Below are positions 11,779 through 13,048 of a stretch of DNA of 13,048 nt, in pieces (position 1 is the first letter of the stretch; each line of letters starts with the position of its first letter). The notes under the pieces are model-generated. The model made no database searches. It was not told the origin of the DNA and was given only the letters and a program-made list of their open reading frames with translations. A program made the position numbers and the translations under genes. This DNA is from an uncultured Dialister sp. (GTDB taxonomy: Bacteria > Bacillota > Negativicutes > Veillonellales > Dialisteraceae). The stretch covers positions 1-13,048 of the forward strand of contig UQQQ01000055.1 in the NCBI GenBank assembly GCA_900543165.1, in the 5' to 3' direction.

Positions 11779-11862
11779 TGATGGGTTCAGGGTTAGCCCC
11801 GGGGACGTTCTGTCCCTTGATTGTGAATGAAAGCTTTGCTCGAATGAGGAATGAAGGTGGCG
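11779..11862 (+). repeat. Interspersed repeat A, copy 5 (head)
   Basis: GGGTTCAGGGTTAGCCCCGG, then GGACGTTCTGTCCCTTGATT, then GTGAATGAAAGCTTTGCTCG. It aligns with copy 1. The outer stem TCAGGG / CCCTTGA pairs with one bulge. The tail of the unit (TGCCCGAAAGTGGCATT) appears only after element D, at 11963-11978, so the copy looks interrupted. Confidence 0.7.
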
Positions 11863-11871
11863 GCTTCGCCG

Positions 11872-11952
11872 AGATCCTTCGACTCAGATCTCATCAGTTC
11901 TGGCTGAGGCTATCCGAATAAACGTCGTTTCCCTCCGCTCAGGATGACGAAA
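11872..11952. repeat. Element D, copy 2
   Basis: About 81 bp beginning AGATCCTTCGACTCAG and ending CGCTCAGGATGACGAAA, like the copy at 9567-9645. It lies within repeat A copy 5, between TGCTCGAA (11838-11845) and TGCCCGAA (11962-11969), which could be remains of a duplicated target. Confidence 0.7.
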
Positions 11953-11976
11953 ACGGGGCGATGCCCGAAAGTGGCA

Positions 11977-12007
11977 TTGAAATCACCAGTCACCAGTCAC
12001 TTCTAAT
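11977..12007 (+). promoter_or_regulatory. Weak candidate dapA promoter inside repeat tail
   Basis: TTGAAA (11977-11982, 5 of 6) and TCTAAT (12002-12007, 5 of 6) are separated by 19 nt, longer than ideal. The spacer is formed by the heptamer repeats. No better promoter is visible before dapA. Confidence 0.25.
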
Positions 12008-12018
12008 CCCTAATCCCT
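11984..12018. repeat. Heptanucleotide tandem repeat, copy 3
   Basis: Five consecutive 7-nt units: CACCAGT, CACCAGT, CACTTCT, AATCCCT, AATCCCT, then AGTTCAA. It is the tail of repeat A copy 5 and ends 34 bp before the dapA start. Confidence 0.75.
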
Positions 12019-12052
12019 AGTTCAAAGATAAAGATCCAAAGGAGATACAACT

Positions 12053-12961
12053 ATGGCAACTGCTCAGTTTGGCCGCGTCATTACGGCTATGATTACTCCG
12101 TTCACAGAAGATGGTGCTGTTGACTACGAAAGTGCTGTCGCTCTTGCAAAGCATCTTGTTGCTCATGGCTCTGAAGGCATTCTTGTCGGTGGAACCACCG
12201 GTGAAGGTGCTACCATGACCGCAGAAGAAAAACTGAAACTATATACCCTCATCGTAGATGCTGTCGGTAAACGCGCGGAAGGCAAGAAAGTGACTGTCAT
12301 GGGCAATATCGGTACTATCAGCACTGCAGATACCATTGCATTCGGCAACAAAGCCAAAGAAACAGGCATCGACTGCGCGCTGGTGATCGTTCCTTTCTAT
12401 GTCAAACCAAATCAGGAAGGTATGTACCAGCACTTCACAGCGGTTGCAAAAGGCGTAGATCTGCCGCTCGTTCTTTACAACGTACCGGGCAGAACCGGCG
12501 TATCTATCCAGCCGGAAACCATCAAGAGAATCGTAGATGGATGCCCGAATGTCGTCGGCATCAAAGATGCAACCGGCAACTGGGATCAGGTCACCAAGGA
12601 AAAAGCGCTTCTTCCGGAAGACTTCATGATCTACAGCGGCGATGATGCATTCACACTGCCTGTTCTTCTCGCTGGCGGCGTAGGTATCATTTCTGTATCT
12701 TCTCATGTCATCGGGGATGACATGCTGGCTATGGTGGATGCCTTCGAAAAAGGCGATCTTGAAAAAGCCAGAGCGCTGCACCTCAAGATGTATGAAATCA
12801 ACAAAGGCATGTTCTTCACCGCAAGCCCGACACCGGTCAAGACAGCAACGAACCTCATCGGCCAGCCGGGCGGACACTTCCGCCTGCCGATGGTCGAACC
12901 AACCGAAGCAGAAAAAGCAAAGGTACGTCAGATGCTTGAAAATTATGGCGGTCTGCTCTAA
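12053..12961 (+). CDS. dapA: 4-hydroxy-tetrahydrodipicolinate synthase
   Basis: DapA condenses aspartate semialdehyde (from asd) with pyruvate, the first committed step to diaminopimelate and lysine. The protein has 302 residues with a TIM-barrel fold. Visible active-site parts are GGTTGE (46-51), YNVPGRTG with Tyr142 and Arg147, and the Schiff-base Lys171 in GIKDATG. The ribosome binding site AAAGGAG (12038-12044) supports ATG 12053. It is separated from dapB–asd by a repeat block, so it may be transcribed alone or by read-through. A long terminator follows. Codon use is close to the highly expressed genes here. Confidence 0.97.
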   Translation: MATAQFGRVITAMITPFTEDGAVDYESAVALAKHLVAHGSEGILVGGTTGEGATMTAEEKLKLYTLIVDAVGKRAEGKKVTVMGNIGTISTADTIAFGNKAKETGIDCALVIVPFYVKPNQEGMYQHFTAVAKGVDLPLVLYNVPGRTGVSIQPETIKRIVDGCPNVVGIKDATGNWDQVTKEKALLPEDFMIYSGDDAFTLPVLLAGGVGIISVSSHVIGDDMLAMVDAFEKGDLEKARALHLKMYEINKGMFFTASPTPVKTATNLIGQPGGHFRLPMVEPTEAEKAKVRQMLENYGGLL

Positions 12962-12990
12962 GAGAGTAGCTTCATGAAATAGCGCATGCC

Positions 12991-13042
12991 AAAAGGGGCT
13001 GTGAAGAAATGAATCCTCATTTCTTCACAGCCCCTTTTTACT
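12991..13042 (+). terminator. Long perfect terminator after dapA
   Basis: A 22-bp perfect stem (12991-13012 / 13017-13038) with loop ATCC; the 3' arm ends CAGCCCCTTTT and is followed by TAC. The stem's own terminal A/T pairs provide both an A-run and a T-run, so it may work in both directions. Confidence 0.92.
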
Positions 13043-13048
13043 TTGCTT

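Overview
This 13 kb window is bacterial chromosome from a low-to-mid GC Firmicute. The order efp – two Asp23 proteins – nusB – TsaD-like paralog – ispA – tlyA – nadK, the L27 protein with a cleavable N-terminal extension next to Prp, strong AGGAGG-type ribosome binding sites and a TTG start all fit Firmicutes. Protein flavour and the repeat-rich intergenic DNA suggest Negativicutes (Veillonellales, for example a Dialister or Megasphaera relative). That placement is an inference from memory, not a search result. All real genes lie on the + strand.

Layout. 187-699 is a YacP/Rae1-type NYN ribonuclease, followed by hairpins and a rho-independent terminator (842-870). A sigma-A-like promoter (979-1007) opens an operon: M24 Xaa-Pro aminopeptidase (1034-2092), elongation factor P (2109-2669), two adjacent Asp23/Gls24 proteins (2677-3386), a 141-bp structured gap, nusB (3528-3917) and a divergent TsaD/Kae1-family paralog (3920-4852). 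After a repeat-filled gap come ispA-type prenyl synthase (5059-5937), tlyA rRNA methyltransferase (5947-6768) and NAD kinase (TTG start at 6816, to 7691). A second repeat-filled gap ends in a terminator hairpin whose 3' arm holds the -35 box of a strong promoter. That promoter drives an L21-leader-like RNA and rplU–prp–rpmA (8071-8992), which ends in a good terminator. About 840 bp of non-coding repeat mosaic follows (9036 to about 9870). The window ends with the lysine/diaminopimelate genes dapB–asd (9933-11771), one more repeat block, and dapA (12053-12961) with a 22-bp perfect terminator stem.

The coding content is housekeeping: translation (EF-P, L21, L27, Prp, TlyA, NusB, Rae1-like), isoprenoid and NADP supply, and the aspartate-to-dihydrodipicolinate branch. 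The unusual part is the intergenic DNA. Five copies of an interspersed unit (here 'A') with a covarying stem occur in alternating orientation at operon borders. They are interrupted by, or joined to, other modules: a 158-bp element with ~54-bp terminal inverted repeats and its 56-bp short relative, a ~80-bp CTTCGACTC…CTCAGGATGACG element, a GC-rich palindrome, and heptanucleotide tandem repeats. Two A copies form ~90-bp inverted arms around the rplU–prp–rpmA operon. Genes often found beside these in related bacteria (xseA/xseB, dxs, argR, recN) are absent here, and two of the three expected positions coincide with repeat blocks. I saw no CRISPR array, transposase gene, phage gene, tRNA or rRNA.
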